Assembly: GCA_004764695.1 (NCBI GenBank)
Contig: SMSO01000035.1
Location: 928,001 to 992,000, forward strand
Source of the DNA: Schizochytrium sp. TIO01
Taxonomy: Eukaryota > Sar > Bigyra > Thraustochytrida > Thraustochytriidae
DNA length: 64,000 bases
Direction: 5' to 3'
Part shown: positions 20,292 to 31,831 of the stretch, one piece after another
Numbering within the stretch: position 1 is the stretch's first letter
How the letters are laid out: every line of letters begins with the position of its first letter
Position numbers and translations under genes: made by a program
The notes under the pieces: model-generated
Seen by the model: only the letters and a program-made list of their open reading frames with translations
What the model was told of the DNA's origin: nothing
Databases searched by the model: none

Positions 20292-21908
20292 CAGATCAGT
20301 TTGTGTACCTCTTGTTATGCCTCAGCCTTACCCAGACAGCTGAAGGCTCTGGTTCCGCAAGCTGTCCTTGGCAAAGCCTTTGCGATAGCTTTGTGGATAG
20401 TTGAAAAAGAGAAATCTAAAGACAGTCTTTCTATGAGTTGTTAAGGCCGGTTTCTGGTCTTCACGAAAGCGAACGAATCGCTTCTTTTGAGATCTCTCTT
20501 CCTGGTTCAGCCTGGCTCAGATCAACCACCTTCTGCAGGAAAGCGCAGCACCGCACGCCTGGGCTCGCGTTGCGACACGCAGCAAAAGCAGCTTCCTTTG
20601 TCGTATGCTCGGTCTTCTCGGCGCGCAGTCGTTTGAAGTGGGACTGTTTTCTGTAAAAACTTTTGAATAGGTACGTACCTAGGGTATCTTTTTAGTACTT
20701 GTACATATTTGTATATACTATACAAAGTACCCAAATGCCCAAGTTTAGTTAAGATATTCAGCCTATTAGGTAATCATGAGCTGTGCATGTAGCTTGGAAG
20801 TGAGTTTGTTGGGGGTCCTGCAAAGCTGGATCCATCAATTGCTAGCTCATTGCAAGGTTGATATAGAAAGACTTGCTAAATTAAGTAACTTCATTAGAAC
20901 AAAAAGATCATATTACGTATTATTCGAGAGGGTAACCAAATGACATCGTAGGAGTACTAGTACCTAGTAGGTTCATTTTTTTTTTTTAGTTCTATATTTT
21001 ATATTTAGAAACAAATAGCCTATACTATAAATTTTTCTAACTTTGTTTTTTAAATTAAAAATTAACGAAAAGAAACGAACTTGATGAGAGATTATTATAG
21101 CATGCCGATATGGTGGCATCAAAAGCATTTCTGATACCTGCTGATATGCGCAAAATGCAAACGTCGTCACCCCCTGCTATCCAATCATGGGCCTGTTTCC
21201 TAGTTGTTGCTTTTTCTTTTTTTAATTTTCTCATTTCCAGCGTATTTGGTAGTGGTCAATTTTTTACTCTCCTGTCTAAAGCTAGGAAGGAGTCTTGCTT
21301 ATCGCCATGCGAAGCAAGCCCATTGAACACTGATCTGTGTGAAAACAAAAATCAGCATACTATGCTTCATCGCTCGTGCATACGAACATGAATAGATCTA
21401 TAATACACCATAAATGAGTAAAGTCATACTGTCATCATTTAGGAAACTTGTAAAACATCACTAGCCACATACTAGTATTGCATGTCTAGCTCATTTGATT
21501 GTTTGTGAATAAGAGAGAATAGTATAAATAGAAAAGAAGTGAAGATTTTTGGAGAAGAGAGCGAGGAGGAAGGACTCTCTTCACAGTTACTTTCTTATGA
21601 TGATTTGTTTGCTGTAGTTCGACATTCTTTTTGTGTAGTTGTTTGGCAGTTCTTTTTTGTATTTTTTTTTTTTGTTTTTCTGAATGGTCTTTCTTTTATA
21701 TTCTTGAAAAGCAAAGATGAGTTGAGGGGTGCAGGTTAAATTATTGCATCTAGCTCAACTTTGGATGCAGCACACAGTTTAAGATAAACTAAACGGCACT
21801 GCACATGGTAGGCTCTACAACTGCCTCGTGTTATAAATCTGGTTTCTGTAAAAATAGGGAGCTTCCCAGGAGAAATTGTAGATATAACCAAATCCAGAAA
21901 CTTAAGGC
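20292..21908. other. Intergenic, no gene seen
   Basis: This gap contains the flotillin promoter side and the 3' side of the GYF gene. Two GTACCTA-type palindromic motifs (20668-20681, 20954-20973) and several poly-T/poly-A tracts are present. Small frames look random. Confidence 0.6.
20668..20681. repeat. Perfect 14-bp palindrome
   Basis: TAGGTACGTACCTA is self-complementary and related to the 16-bp palindrome at 3938-3953. Confidence 0.9.
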
Positions 21909-24900
21909 TTACTTGGCCTTGCGGTTCTTCTTCTTTTTACCAGCAGTCTGGAAACCGGCGTCGGGGCCGAAGTCATCACCGCCCACTTTGCCAGCCTTGC
22001 GGGCAATAAATTCGCTGGCGAAGGCAGAGACCTGTGGTGTGGAGCCGAGGTAGTCGCGCAGGTACTCGCGAATATCTGAGGCATCCTCGAGCGAGTAGCA
22101 GAACTCAATAAGAGTCATCGTAGCTCCAATCTTGGAGACCTGGCCCTCACACCACTTGCGCATATCACGAGACATCTCCTTGCCAAAGTTTACGCTGGCA
22201 TCCTCATCAGCTTGCTGCTCGTCAGGCGAAGGCGTAGACTGCATGATGGGTTTGCGTGCCTGGGACATGGCCTGCACGGGCTTTGCCTTAGTGGCACTAC
22301 GCGCAGCTTGAGGAGTGGACGAAGAAACGTTTGTGCGTCCCTTGTGGGCGATGTTCCATCCGTCACCATTGTTGGGCTGAGCAGCGGTGCTAGCCCATGA
22401 TCCAGGGGGTGCACGACTCTGTTGTTGTTGCTGCTGCTGTTGCTGCTGGGCCTGTTGTTGCTGCTGTTGGGCCTGCATTTGCTGCTGCATTTGCTGCTGC
22501 TTCAGCGCAATGCGCCGGGCCTCCTCTTCCTGAATCTCCTTGAGGGAGCGGTTCGAGGAGTTGGGTGCAGATGATGCAGATCCGCCCCACGCCGGCTTGG
22601 CGGGGGTAGCCTTCTTTTTCTTGCCTCCTGGGGCACTCACCCCGAGCATTGCACGAAGGTCGATACTCATCTCGTCCAGAGTGCCTCCGCTGGCGCTGAT
22701 TGGCTTGCTGCTCTCCACGGGCTGGCTAGCTGGTGCCGCGGGCGGGGTCGAAACGGAAGTAGTTCGCGATTGCTGGGACTGGTTCTGCGGCGATGGGATT
22801 GATGAAACAGCAGCAGCAGCAGCGGCAGTAGCAGGTGTCGGCAAGTTGCCGCTGAGACGTCCTCCTGCCACTCCAGCTGCCTGCGCAATACGAGCAGCCA
22901 TAGACTGGCTACTTCCTTCGGGGTGCATACGCGTAGCCTCGCGCTGCTCGAGCTCCTGGATCTCCTTGAGGGATAGCGTACTTGCCGGTGCTGCCACCGC
23001 GACTCCTCCCCATGCAGGTTTCTCCTCTGCTTTGCGTCGCTCTGCTTCGCGACGTTCCTCCTCAAGACGAGCTTCCTCTTCTTCAGCTTCCTTGCGACGT
23101 CTTTGTTCTTCCTCGAGAGCTGCTGCCTGGAGTCTGCGTTGCTCCTCCTGAGCAGCAGCCTCTGCCTGCCGGATGCGCTCCTGGGCCTCCATTTCAGCTT
23201 GGGCCTGAGCCTGGCGTTCTCGTTCCTCCTCTTCTTGCTTGCGCTTGAGTTCCTCTGCCTCTGCTTCGCGGCGTGCTGTTTCCTCTGCCTCCGCTGCTTC
23301 GCGACGAGCCTGCTCCTCCTCCTCTTGCTTGCGCTTGCGCTCTTCTTCCTCCTTTTGTTCCCGCTCAACCCGTTCGCGTTCACGTGCTTCCCATTCGACC
23401 TTTTCCTTCTCGGCACGTGCACGCTCTTCAGCGGCCTGTCTCTGAGCCAACTCTTGCTGCTGCTTTAGCTGAGCATCCTCGCTCGAGCTCTCGGGTTGCT
23501 GCTGGGGCTGTTGCTGTTGCTGGGGCTGGCCATACGGCTGCTGGTGATGGTGCTGCATGCCCAGGTGCATGGGCTGCTGCATGGGCAGGCCCTGGCCCAT
23601 TTGCCAGAACCCACCAGGTTGTTGCTGCTGTTGCTGCTGTATTCTGCGCATTTGAATCTCGGCATCTCCCTCGGCGGTAAATGCTTTGAGGGGATCGGGG
23701 AATTGCTGGCCAAGAGGAACGAACGCTTCGTTGTTGTGGCCTCGGCGTACGAGAAGGTCAGGGTTAAAGTAACCGTGCTCAAGCCACTCACGCATCTCTT
23801 CGGACTTGAAGGGACCCTGCACGTTGCCCTGAGGATCACGGTAGTACCATTCGTTCGAGAGCTGCGGCATAGGGGGGAGCATGGGCGGGATGCCGAGGCC
23901 TCCAGGCAGCTGTTGGTGTTGCTGTTGTGGAGGGGGTGGCATATGGAGACCCTGAGGACCAGCGGGTGGCACAATCCAACGGTTCGAGAGGTCAGGCTGC
24001 TGGTGTTGCTGGGGCTGTTGCATGGGCATCTGATGAATTGCAAGACCGGTCATTTCATGATGTGCGGAAGTATCAAGCCATGGGTTTTGGTTCCAGCTCG
24101 GCTGTTGCGGTTGCAGCAGGTGAGACTGTGCTCCGAGACCCCCTGGACCTCCAAAGCCCAGGGATGGAGCATCCATGGCTTGGCTCGAGCTCGCTGTCTC
24201 CTCAGCAGGCGGATGGTCAACACCATCCTCGAGTGCTCCACTCATACCGGGATCAGCAGTGTCCGCAAAGAATCCGCCACCGCTGTTGCTGCCACCGGCA
24301 TTAGGATCAGTAGTAGCAGCAGCTGAGGCCGACTCTGCTTCATCCTTGCCAGATCCTTCATTTCCTCCGCGAGAAGCAACCATCTCCTCGTGGAACTTCG
24401 ACGCAGCTGCGGCCATGCTCTCAAGACCAAAGCTTCCGCTCATGGCTTCCTCGGAAAATGTACCGCGATCATCAAATGGCTCCTCTAGCTGATCACCGGG
24501 GCCAAACCCGGTGCCACCCAGGCCACCTGCACCTCCCCGCGCACCAAATGCACTGCCTCCCTCTCGGTAAGCTGCGTTTCGGCCCCATCGGTCTTCGCGA
24601 CTTGGAGTCCCAGCCGTCGCCGCGGGATTTCCTGCAACAGCTCCTCCGGCTGCTCCAGGGTAAGTGCGATCAGGAAAGGATCTTCCTGACGAGGGTCCGA
24701 GTCGATCCCATCGACTTCCACCTTCGCCTGTGCGCCTAGGCGGTCCATCACGGTCCGATGTTGCGCTGCTTCCTCCTGCCTGTGGCAAGTCATTCCACCT
24801 GGAGGACGACGCCGTTGTACTTGCTGACGCCTGCACTGCTGCCGATGTGGCTCCAGGTGCTGTTCCTGCGCTTCTGTCTTGGCCTGTCCACCCATGGCTC

Positions 24901-25973
24901 CTTTCCGCTGGCGTTCTTCCTCCAGCCCCAGGTGTTCCATTTCCTGCAAGGCTTCCAAAGCGTCCTCCATCTCTTGCAGGTCCGGACGGTGTTCCACTGG
25001 GACCTCTCCAACTCCCACCTCCATTACCATAGCTGTTAAACCCTCTTCTACCACCACTAGCACCTGCTTCTTGAGCTGCTCCAAGTCCTTCTGGAAGTCT
25101 TCTTCCTCGACCCACCTGGCCTGGGGTTCCTGCTGCTGTTGTTGCAGAAGCTCCACCAGCTCCACCAGCTCCTCCGCGCCGCTCGTGGCCCAAACCCACA
25201 GCGTTGCGAGCTGAGTTCCGCTTCTCAGAATCCTCCTGCCATTTTGCCAGCAATGACTCCCGGTCTAATTTCTCTCCATGTGCCAGCATTAGCGGCACGT
25301 CAGAGAGAAGTCCTCCAGGCACGTGTACAGGGAAGGCAGGCCTTGGTGCAGACATAGGATTGAAAAGGTAGAGCTCCTCGCGGGAGTATTTCAGGCGCGG
25401 AGCGCCATTGCTAGCATTGGTGGCGTTTCCAAACCCTCCCCCAAAGGCAGAATTGGCACTGTTACTGGTGTTAGGGAGCAACGAAGGGTCACGAGGGGAC
25501 TTAGAGCGCTGCTGGTACAGGTTGGCCTGTTCGGTGAGCTTACCACTGCCAGCAGTGGAAGGTGTAGGCACACGACCGATTCGGGCGAGCTTGGTGGCGG
25601 CAGTCTCCTCTTTAGGCCGAGGAGCGGCTATAGGCTTGCCAAGAGAGGCGTATGGCTTCGCGGAGGCAGGCATGGCATAGGAGTCGTTGGGTGTAGGCAC
25701 ACCAGCCGGCACGAGACTGCCAAAGCCGTCGCCGGATGAGGAGGGTAGATGACTGCCTCCAAAGGCACTGTTACCACTGGTGCTAGAGTTGTTATTGCTG
25801 TTGTTGCCACTTGAGGCGGCTTGCGTCCTGCCAGAAGAAAGGCTTGATGAACGCACGAGGCCTACCGCGGAGGCGCCACGAGCGGACCAACCGGGAGCGA
25901 ACTTCATCTTGTTGCGGACTGAGCCGCCTGAGGCAGTGCCAGAGGCACTTGCGGAGTCTTCGCCGTTCTTCAT
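21909..25973 (-). CDS. GIGYF-like GYF-domain protein
   Basis: A 1354-residue protein. A YSREELYLF motif (about residues 195-203) fits the Y-x4-L-phi eIF4E/4EHP-binding consensus in the position and context seen in GIGYF proteins. A GYF domain (about 705-760) reads NEWYYRDPQGNVQGPF...EMREWLEHGYFNPDLLVRRG. A long charged Glu/Arg/Ala helix follows (about 850-1010), then repeated AWGG/SLKEIQE modules, poly-Gln, and a C-terminal helical block with MRKWCEGQVSKIG. In animals GIGYF binds Pro-rich partners through GYF and recruits 4EHP to repress translation. I start at the ATG at 25973; a TTG 30 bases upstream extends the frame. The whole gene is one frame of about 4 kb with high Gly/Ser/Gln content. 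Confidence 0.87.
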   Translation of the reverse strand: MKNGEDSASASGTASGGSVRNKMKFAPGWSARGASAVGLVRSSSLSSGRTQAASSGNNSNNNSSTSGNSAFGGSHLPSSSGDGFGSLVPAGVPTPNDSYAMPASAKPYASLGKPIAAPRPKEETAATKLARIGRVPTPSTAGSGKLTEQANLYQQRSKSPRDPSLLPNTSNSANSAFGGGFGNATNASNGAPRLKYSREELYLFNPMSAPRPAFPVHVPGGLLSDVPLMLAHGEKLDRESLLAKWQEDSEKRNSARNAVGLGHERRGGAGGAGGASATTAAGTPGQVGRGRRLPEGLGAAQEAGASGGRRGFNSYGNGGGSWRGPSGTPSGPARDGGRFGSLAGNGTPGAGGRTPAERSHGWTGQDRSAGTAPGATSAAVQASASTTASSSRWNDLPQAGGSSATSDRDGPPRRTGEGGSRWDRLGPSSGRSFPDRTYPGAAGGAVAGNPAATAGTPSREDRWGRNAAYREGGSAFGARGGAGGLGGTGFGPGDQLEEPFDDRGTFSEEAMSGSFGLESMAAAASKFHEEMVASRGGNEGSGKDEAESASAAATTDPNAGGSNSGGGFFADTADPGMSGALEDGVDHPPAEETASSSQAMDAPSLGFGGPGGLGAQSHLLQPQQPSWNQNPWLDTSAHHEMTGLAIHQMPMQQPQQHQQPDLSNRWIVPPAGPQGLHMPPPPQQQHQQLPGGLGIPPMLPPMPQLSNEWYYRDPQGNVQGPFKSEEMREWLEHGYFNPDLLVRRGHNNEAFVPLGQQFPDPLKAFTAEGDAEIQMRRIQQQQQQQPGGFWQMGQGLPMQQPMHLGMQHHHQQPYGQPQQQQQPQQQPESSSEDAQLKQQQELAQRQAAEERARAEKEKVEWEARERERVEREQKEEEERKRKQEEEEQARREAAEAEETARREAEAEELKRKQEEEERERQAQAQAEMEAQERIRQAEAAAQEEQRRLQAAALEEEQRRRKEAEEEEARLEEERREAERRKAEEKPAWGGVAVAAPASTLSLKEIQELEQREATRMHPEGSSQSMAARIAQAAGVAGGRLSGNLPTPATAAAAAAVSSIPSPQNQSQQSRTTSVSTPPAAPASQPVESSKPISASGGTLDEMSIDLRAMLGVSAPGGKKKKATPAKPAWGGSASSAPNSSNRSLKEIQEEEARRIALKQQQMQQQMQAQQQQQQAQQQQQQQQQQSRAPPGSWASTAAQPNNGDGWNIAHKGRTNVSSSTPQAARSATKAKPVQAMSQARKPIMQSTPSPDEQQADEDASVNFGKEMSRDMRKWCEGQVSKIGATMTLIEFCYSLEDASDIREYLRDYLGSTPQVSAFASEFIARKAGKVGGDDFGPDAGFQTAGKKKKNRKAK

Positions 25974-26726
25974 TGTGGCGTTTTCGCTAGCTGGTATGAG
26001 CAAGCAATATAAAGAGAGAGATTAAGCTTAAGATTGAACTACGAGCAGATGCGAACGCAAAAGCTGACAGGAATCAATCAGTCAATTTATCAATCACACC
26101 AAAAGTCAATAAACGGGATGAATGCAATAAGTAGGTGAGCTAGCAGGCGTACCAATGGTGTCCCTCCTTCTCTTCTAAATCTGCTACTTCGTATTCGTGT
26201 TCTGAGTCCACGGCTCCGCTAGAAGATTGAACACAATCTATCTATCTATCCAGCTGGCAATCCTTGAAACCCGTTAATATCAGTCTTCTTAGTTCGCAGA
26301 CAGAAACGATCTGGGAAAGTAAACCCCGGAAAGTCCACTAGAAATTAGTCTGAAAAAGAAATGCAATACGTAGACTGTTGTTATCCAACAGATTGCAACA
26401 GCCAGACAAGCAACAAAGTATGCCAATAGATCGATCAAGACGCACTTCGACCGCCACAAAACCGTGTGGGCTCGAGATGAATATCTACCTATCTACTGGT
26501 CCGTTTCGTTGCGCACCTAGCGGGGCAATACGGCACACGACGACGCTCCAATCGACCTGAATGTCAAAACTAGAGCCGCCGACGCGGTGGTTGTTGCTGC
26601 TCCAATCGAACGATCCACGCGAGAAGCAACCAATCAACCGATCAATATCGAGACGCGCCAGCAGAGGGCAACGTGGAGGCACACCTGACTGAACAGGGAG
26701 CGACCTCGATGCCTATGTGCCTGCAA

Positions 26727-26774
26727 CCTTGCAACCTTACGACCTTGCGACCTTGCGACCTTGCGACCTTGCGA
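26727..26774. repeat. CCTTGCGA octamer array
   Basis: About six tandem 8-bp units, the first two or three diverged. Confidence 0.9.
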
Positions 26775-27124
26775 GCGTCTCTTCGCGAGAGAAGACGGCT
26801 CCGTATAGATAGAGATTTAAAGCGAAGAAAGAAAGAAGGAGAGATAACAAAAGAAAGAGAGAAAGAAGAAGGAATGAAAACGAAGAAAGCTGTGCTCTGT
26901 AGCGAATTTAGAGGGCCTTCAAATGACGCTCAAATGCGTAGACCGAGTTTTAGAAGCAGATGTTTCTCACCAACCTCAACGAGCTTTTAGTTTGTGCTTC
27001 CGAGAGTGCTTGAAGGTGCTTTGGCCAAATTCAAGTGCAATAGATGAAGTCCACGGAGGTGAAATTTAATAAGATAGAGAGCTAACTTTCAAATTCAATC
27101 GATCAAAAACTTTGAACAGAAAGA

Positions 27125-27200
27125 AAGTAGAAAAGAAAAGAAAAGAAAAGAGCAGAAAGAAAGAAAGAAAGAATGAAAGAAAGAAAGAATGAAAAGAGAA
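27125..27200. repeat. Purine-rich AAAGA/GAAA repeat
   Basis: AAAGA pentamers followed by GAAA tetramers; one strand is almost all purine. Confidence 0.85.
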
Positions 27201-28185
27201 GACAAGCGAAGACAAGAAGACGCCTGGCAACTTCGCTACCCGCCGCCACAGGGCCTGCTGCCGCGGGGTCGCGGCGAAGTCAAGGGCTGGGACGGCCTAG
27301 GGGGTGGCCTCGGTGAAGGTGCTTGCGTCTCTGGGCCAACGCACCGCTTGCTCGCTCCAATGCAGGTGCCGTTCGCTCGCTCGCCGCGACTGCGCTCTGC
27401 CCTGCTGCCTAGCAGGGGCTTCTTATGCCATATTGCTGCTATCTTTCGTGCGTATCCTACCAAACTTCACTTTTCAAATATCTTTTTGACAACTCATGAC
27501 ACTGGTCCTGGTATCAGATTCATGTAACTCGTTGGACGAGACAGTTTTCAAATTTTTGCAGGGTTGGCCCTCCTTCTCCTCTGTATTCTTTGTGTGGAGA
27601 GTTGCCATCACTCGGAGAATCACTTTTCCAACTCGGCAAAATATTAAACTTAGAATAAGCAAGCCCGAGTACAATCTACTCCCAGGGATACATTCGGTCG
27701 TAGTGTGCTTAGACTCGGCTAAATTAATTTGATTTTACTGCAGGTTTTGCAAGAATCGATTTATCCGAAACCCCGTTCCTCCATTGCCTAGGGGTCCTAT
27801 GCGTTTCACATAGGGGCCTTCTAAAGGCCCAAGTGGTACAAAGCGGCCCTAACGTTTCAACTAAGACATGCTTAAGAAGGCCTAATGGAGAAGACAATGC
27901 TACTCCTATCGTTTACACCATCCACGTGTTAGCAATATGCAATTTGAATTGGTGCTTTTGCCTCTTTTGAAAAAAAATTGATTAAAAAATATATATTATA
28001 TCAAACCTTCGTTAGAAACTAAACTTGTTGAACATAAAAACATAAACAAACAATGAAGAATGAAAGAGACTTCAAAATATCCACTGCGTTCCACTCCTGC
28101 AGAAAGAATACTTATATGGAACGGAACGCCAGCCATGGTCTTGTAGGCCACCCCAGCTAGTACAAACCCGTAATGCAGTATAGGT

Positions 28186-28188
<3 letters not shown>

Positions 28189-28218
<30 letters not shown>
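28189..28218. repeat. GA dinucleotide microsatellite
   Basis: Fifteen uninterrupted GA units. Confidence 0.95.
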
Positions 28219-28221
<3 letters not shown>

Positions 28222-28720
28222 CTGTTGAGAATGAAAAGTTCTACTGACTAGTCTACCTGCCCACCTAGGGTAAAGCTTTGAATTTCATTTTACTTTAAAA
28301 GTCCTTCTTTTGCCTCTTCTTTTCTTTTTTAACAGCAGGCCGCTTTGAAACAAACAGTTATAACCAAGTCACAATGACTGTTGAATAGATAGACCCTATC
28401 GATCGTTAATAGAGTCAATCGCAGAAGACTCAATCAGACTCGGGGTTCAACCCAAACTCGAGCCACGGTAGCAGGTCCTCCGCTGCTGATGCCAGGCCTC
28501 GCGCAGGGCCCCGAATTGGCTGGCTAGTCGCCTACTGCTCATCTGTTGCCACGGTCCGTCCAAGCTTTCGAGAAGATCCCTCTTCCTTCGAGTCTCGAAA
28601 GCAGTGCAATATAAAATTAGAGATATAGATGTGCTAAGCACGCTCGCTCACTAGCCCCTCTTAATAAACAATAACTTGAAGATTAATCCTTTTAGCCTGG
28701 CTAAAAGAAAAGCTCTGCTC

Positions 28721-28740
28721 AGAACAGAACAGAACAGAAC
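28721..28740. repeat. AGAAC pentamer, 4 copies
   Basis: Four perfect AGAAC copies; the end merges into the palindrome CAGAACGTTCTG. Confidence 0.93.
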
Positions 28741-28901
28741 GTTCTGCCGCTGTTACTAGTAGCTAGCTAGTAGGCAATAGCGACCCGTCTCATCACTAGC
28801 GACGGGCCGTAGCCCTGCTTAGCAGCCAGCACTAGGAGCGGTTTTTCAATTCGTTCCTTTCGATTCAACGCTACAAAGGACTAATTGGAGAGGGTGTTCC
28901 T

Positions 28902-28978
<77 letters not shown>
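28902..28978. repeat. GATA tetranucleotide microsatellite
   Basis: About 19 uninterrupted GATA units, the longest pure tetramer array in the window. Confidence 0.97.
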
Positions 28979-29413
28979 CAGTGGCGGTCCCTCTGTAGTT
29001 ATAGATAGTAGTAGCTGGGTACGTTAACGACGGCGGAAAGACTTTACTTACTGTACTTGGAAAATCTTCGCTATCTTCGATGATTAATTAAGTCTGTCTG
29101 GGCAGGCAGAGAGCAGAAGAGGAGCGATAATTTGAACTTGAATTTGAACTTGTTCAGGTTGTTTGGCCTCGAAGAAGGCAGAGTTTGAACCAATTCCTTT
29201 GTCAACCACACAACCTCAACGAGCAGATCGATCGACCAGAGCCCGAACCGGTCCGGGCTGCTGAGCAAGCCGGCCTTCGCAGCGGCCCAGGTCGAGACTC
29301 TCTCAGTCAGGTGGGTGGCGGAGAACAGCCCAGATTGGCAGCAGCTTCTTGGGCGTGGTTATTTCAAATGACACGGTCGTGTGCTGATGACCGACCGCTC
29401 GAATTAATGAATT

Positions 29414-29468
29414 AATTCATTCATTCATTCCTTCATTCATTCGTTCATTCATTTATTCATTCATTCAT
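29414..29468. repeat. ATTC imperfect microsatellite
   Basis: ATTC units with several substitutions (CTTC, GTTC, ATTT). A purer array of the same unit lies at 53113-53184. Confidence 0.9.
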
Positions 29469-31025
29469 CGCTCTTCTCCCCGCCGATGACCTTTGATCGT
29501 TCTGCGGTCGTCCCCGTTTCACGATGTAATGTGTTCAAATTGTCATTCGGAGGAAGGTACCTCCGCCCTCGAGCTAGAGAGGAATGTGGCGCCAAGCCCG
29601 TTCATGTCCCACACGGACCCAGGCCAGGCAGCGAATTACAGCTTCGCAGCAGCTAGCTCTAGCCAGCTAGCTAGCATGGAGCATCTCCGTCACCGCGCCT
29701 GTGCAGATCACAGGCCTCAGCGCCGCTGGAGATGATCGCCAATATGGACAGTTAGTTGCGGAGCTGCCGATACTGCCCATAGGCGGCCTGTTGCCAGAAT
29801 AGTAGGAGCTCATGCATTTATTTGCCTTGCAACAGTCGGCGACGAATTGGCGACGACATTGCTGCGATGGATGACTAACGCTCTCCGTCTCCTTCTCTCT
29901 CCCCCTCTTTCCCCTTTCTCCGTGGAGGAGAAGAGCCGCTGGCATCGAGGAAGCTTCGCTGGCGAGGCCCGACGGGAGGCTGTTGTCTGGCTGGCTGGCT
30001 GGCTGAGCCGTAGACGTTTGGTAGGCGAGACTGGAAGTTGCTTACAGCGTTTTCTTTTTGTTCTTTTAGCTGCTGGCAAGACGGTTGCACCTCTTGATTT
30101 ACAGGTGCCTGCCTGCCTATAAAGCTTCACGCTCATGCATATACTGACTGTGTGTGATGTTCTCTCATTTTGTAGGCACACTGCTGATGCTGATAGCTCA
30201 GGCCATGCTCGCCTTCCCCTGCTGTGCAGCACCAAGCAGCACAAGCCATGGCATCTTGCTATTTAGTACCTACTTGCTGATGAAAGCTACCCCGGATTTG
30301 ATTGAGATCTGTGTCTTGCCTTGCGTCCACTCTCACAAACAAGGGTATCATGAATTATATATAGGTGCTCAGAGATACCTACGCCTACCTACATGGTTAG
30401 GGAGGAGCTATCTTTTCTTTTTATCAATCATTTTATTTTTGAGTCCAAGCGCTTCTGCCAGAATAAGTAGTAGCCCGTACGACTACCGGACACAGGTAGA
30501 AAGATGAAGGCATTTATTCTCGATGGTGTTAGCATGCCTATAGTTAGAGAGGTACTGGCAAATAGACAAAATTTAGCTTGCATTGTCTAGATGTCAAATG
30601 ATGGCCGGTGGCGATCATGAATGAGAGAGCGTATGTGCGAGGGTCTTTCATTATGTTGACTATGTACAACGAAGAGAAATGGCTTCTAACATGCAAGCAG
30701 GTAGGTAAGTAGCTGAGTTCCCAAAGAGCTGATTGCAAAATTATTGAATATGACAGACAGACTTCCTGTTCCTATCATCTGCGCTTCGTTTAACGCACAA
30801 TTGTTCTGCTGATTTCAAGATTCTTACTGTTTGCCTGAAGTCCATTTTGATACTTCAATCGTGACTGCTTGCAAAGAGACCTAAGATCCAATAATACTAT
30901 GAAAAGTTGAAGAGATAAATAGTTTGTCTTTAATAAAGGCATAGCGCCGACTGATGCGGCAGCAAAGCACATGAGCTTTTGTCCCGTGTATACGTAGCAT
31001 CTTTTAAGAAAATCGGTGGCACGTT

Positions 31026-31070
31026 TTTTTGGTTTTTTTGGTTTTTTTATTTATTTATTTATTTTAAAAT
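31026..31070. repeat. T-rich and TTTA repeat
   Basis: Runs of T separated by GG, followed by TTTA units. Confidence 0.85.
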
Positions 31071-31748
31071 AAATTTGAAATACATATACTGTTTGCTATT
31101 CAGTTCGGTAGTAAAAACCAGAAAATACATTTTTTAAAAGATCTAAATTGGTACCCGATGGCATTAAGATTTGGGATGAAAGGCTTTGCTGACGCAACCC
31201 CTAATTGCTGGATGTAACGTTGCGTTTTCCGAATTTCCATCTCTATGAAAAGTATAACCGCAATTCTACAAGAGTAGGCTGCCTTTCTTGAAACGCACAA
31301 TATTGTCAAAGGCCTTCTGCAATTTAAATCGAAGCAGTACTTAGTTCTTTCGTACCCCATATCCCGTATGTACATTTGGACCATTTGCACGCAAAGAGAA
31401 GGACTTCAATTAGCCACTCGCGTAAGAAATAACAATCATTGTGTGTTTTATTGGATGTGCAGAACATACCGGATTTCCTATGCACAATATTTACCTTGCC
31501 AGCAAATAACTCTCGACTTTAGTCTTTTTCAAGTCTGCAAATGATCGATCCATTAAATATAGGAATAGTAATAATAAAGGGAAGTTCATTTTGCAAAGAA
31601 AAAGATATTGAATTTCGTTCGATTAGATTACAAGAAAATTGCAGCAACAAAGCAGAACCTGCTACCTAGTACTATCTATATAATGCTGATTTATCTGTTT
31701 CATTTTGATTTTGATTTTAAAAATTAAAAAGTTTTTAAATATTAAATA

Positions 31749-31780
31749 TATCTATCTATCTATCTATCTATCTATCTCTC
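31749..31780. repeat. ATCT microsatellite upstream of CC2D1 start
   Basis: About eight ATCT units end roughly 40 bases before the start codon, so they may lie in the core promoter or leader. Confidence 0.95.
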
Positions 31781-31792
31781 AACCTATCCAAA

Positions 31793-31831
31793 ATGAATTC
31801 ACTCTCGACCTGCTACCATGGAGGACTCTGA
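31793..31831 (+). other. Short uORF overlapping the CC2D1 start codon
   Basis: An ATG at 31793 opens a 12-codon frame that ends in TGA at 31831, overlapping the main ATG at 31818 in another frame. If the transcript starts upstream of 31793, scanning ribosomes would meet this ATG first, which could lower translation of the main frame. The transcription start is unknown. Confidence 0.45.

Larger units (their letters stand above)
25974..31817. other. 5.8-kb gene-free, microsatellite-rich region
   Basis: This is the largest gap and lies between divergent genes. It holds CCTTGCGA, AAAGA, GA, AGAAC, GATA, ATTC, TTTA and ATCT arrays. Open frames up to 144 codons exist but show no domain, and several consist of repeat sequence. 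I see no transposase, reverse transcriptase, tRNA or rRNA. Confidence 0.6.

Noticed and set aside
22540-25214. Many long frames on the plus strand across the GYF gene
   Set aside because: They are shadows of a low-complexity Glu/Gln/Ala-rich gene and appear as Leu/Ser/Ala-rich strings.
29810-30244. 144-codon basic frame in the gene desert
   Set aside because: Composition is Ser/Arg-rich and driven by local repeats; no domain.
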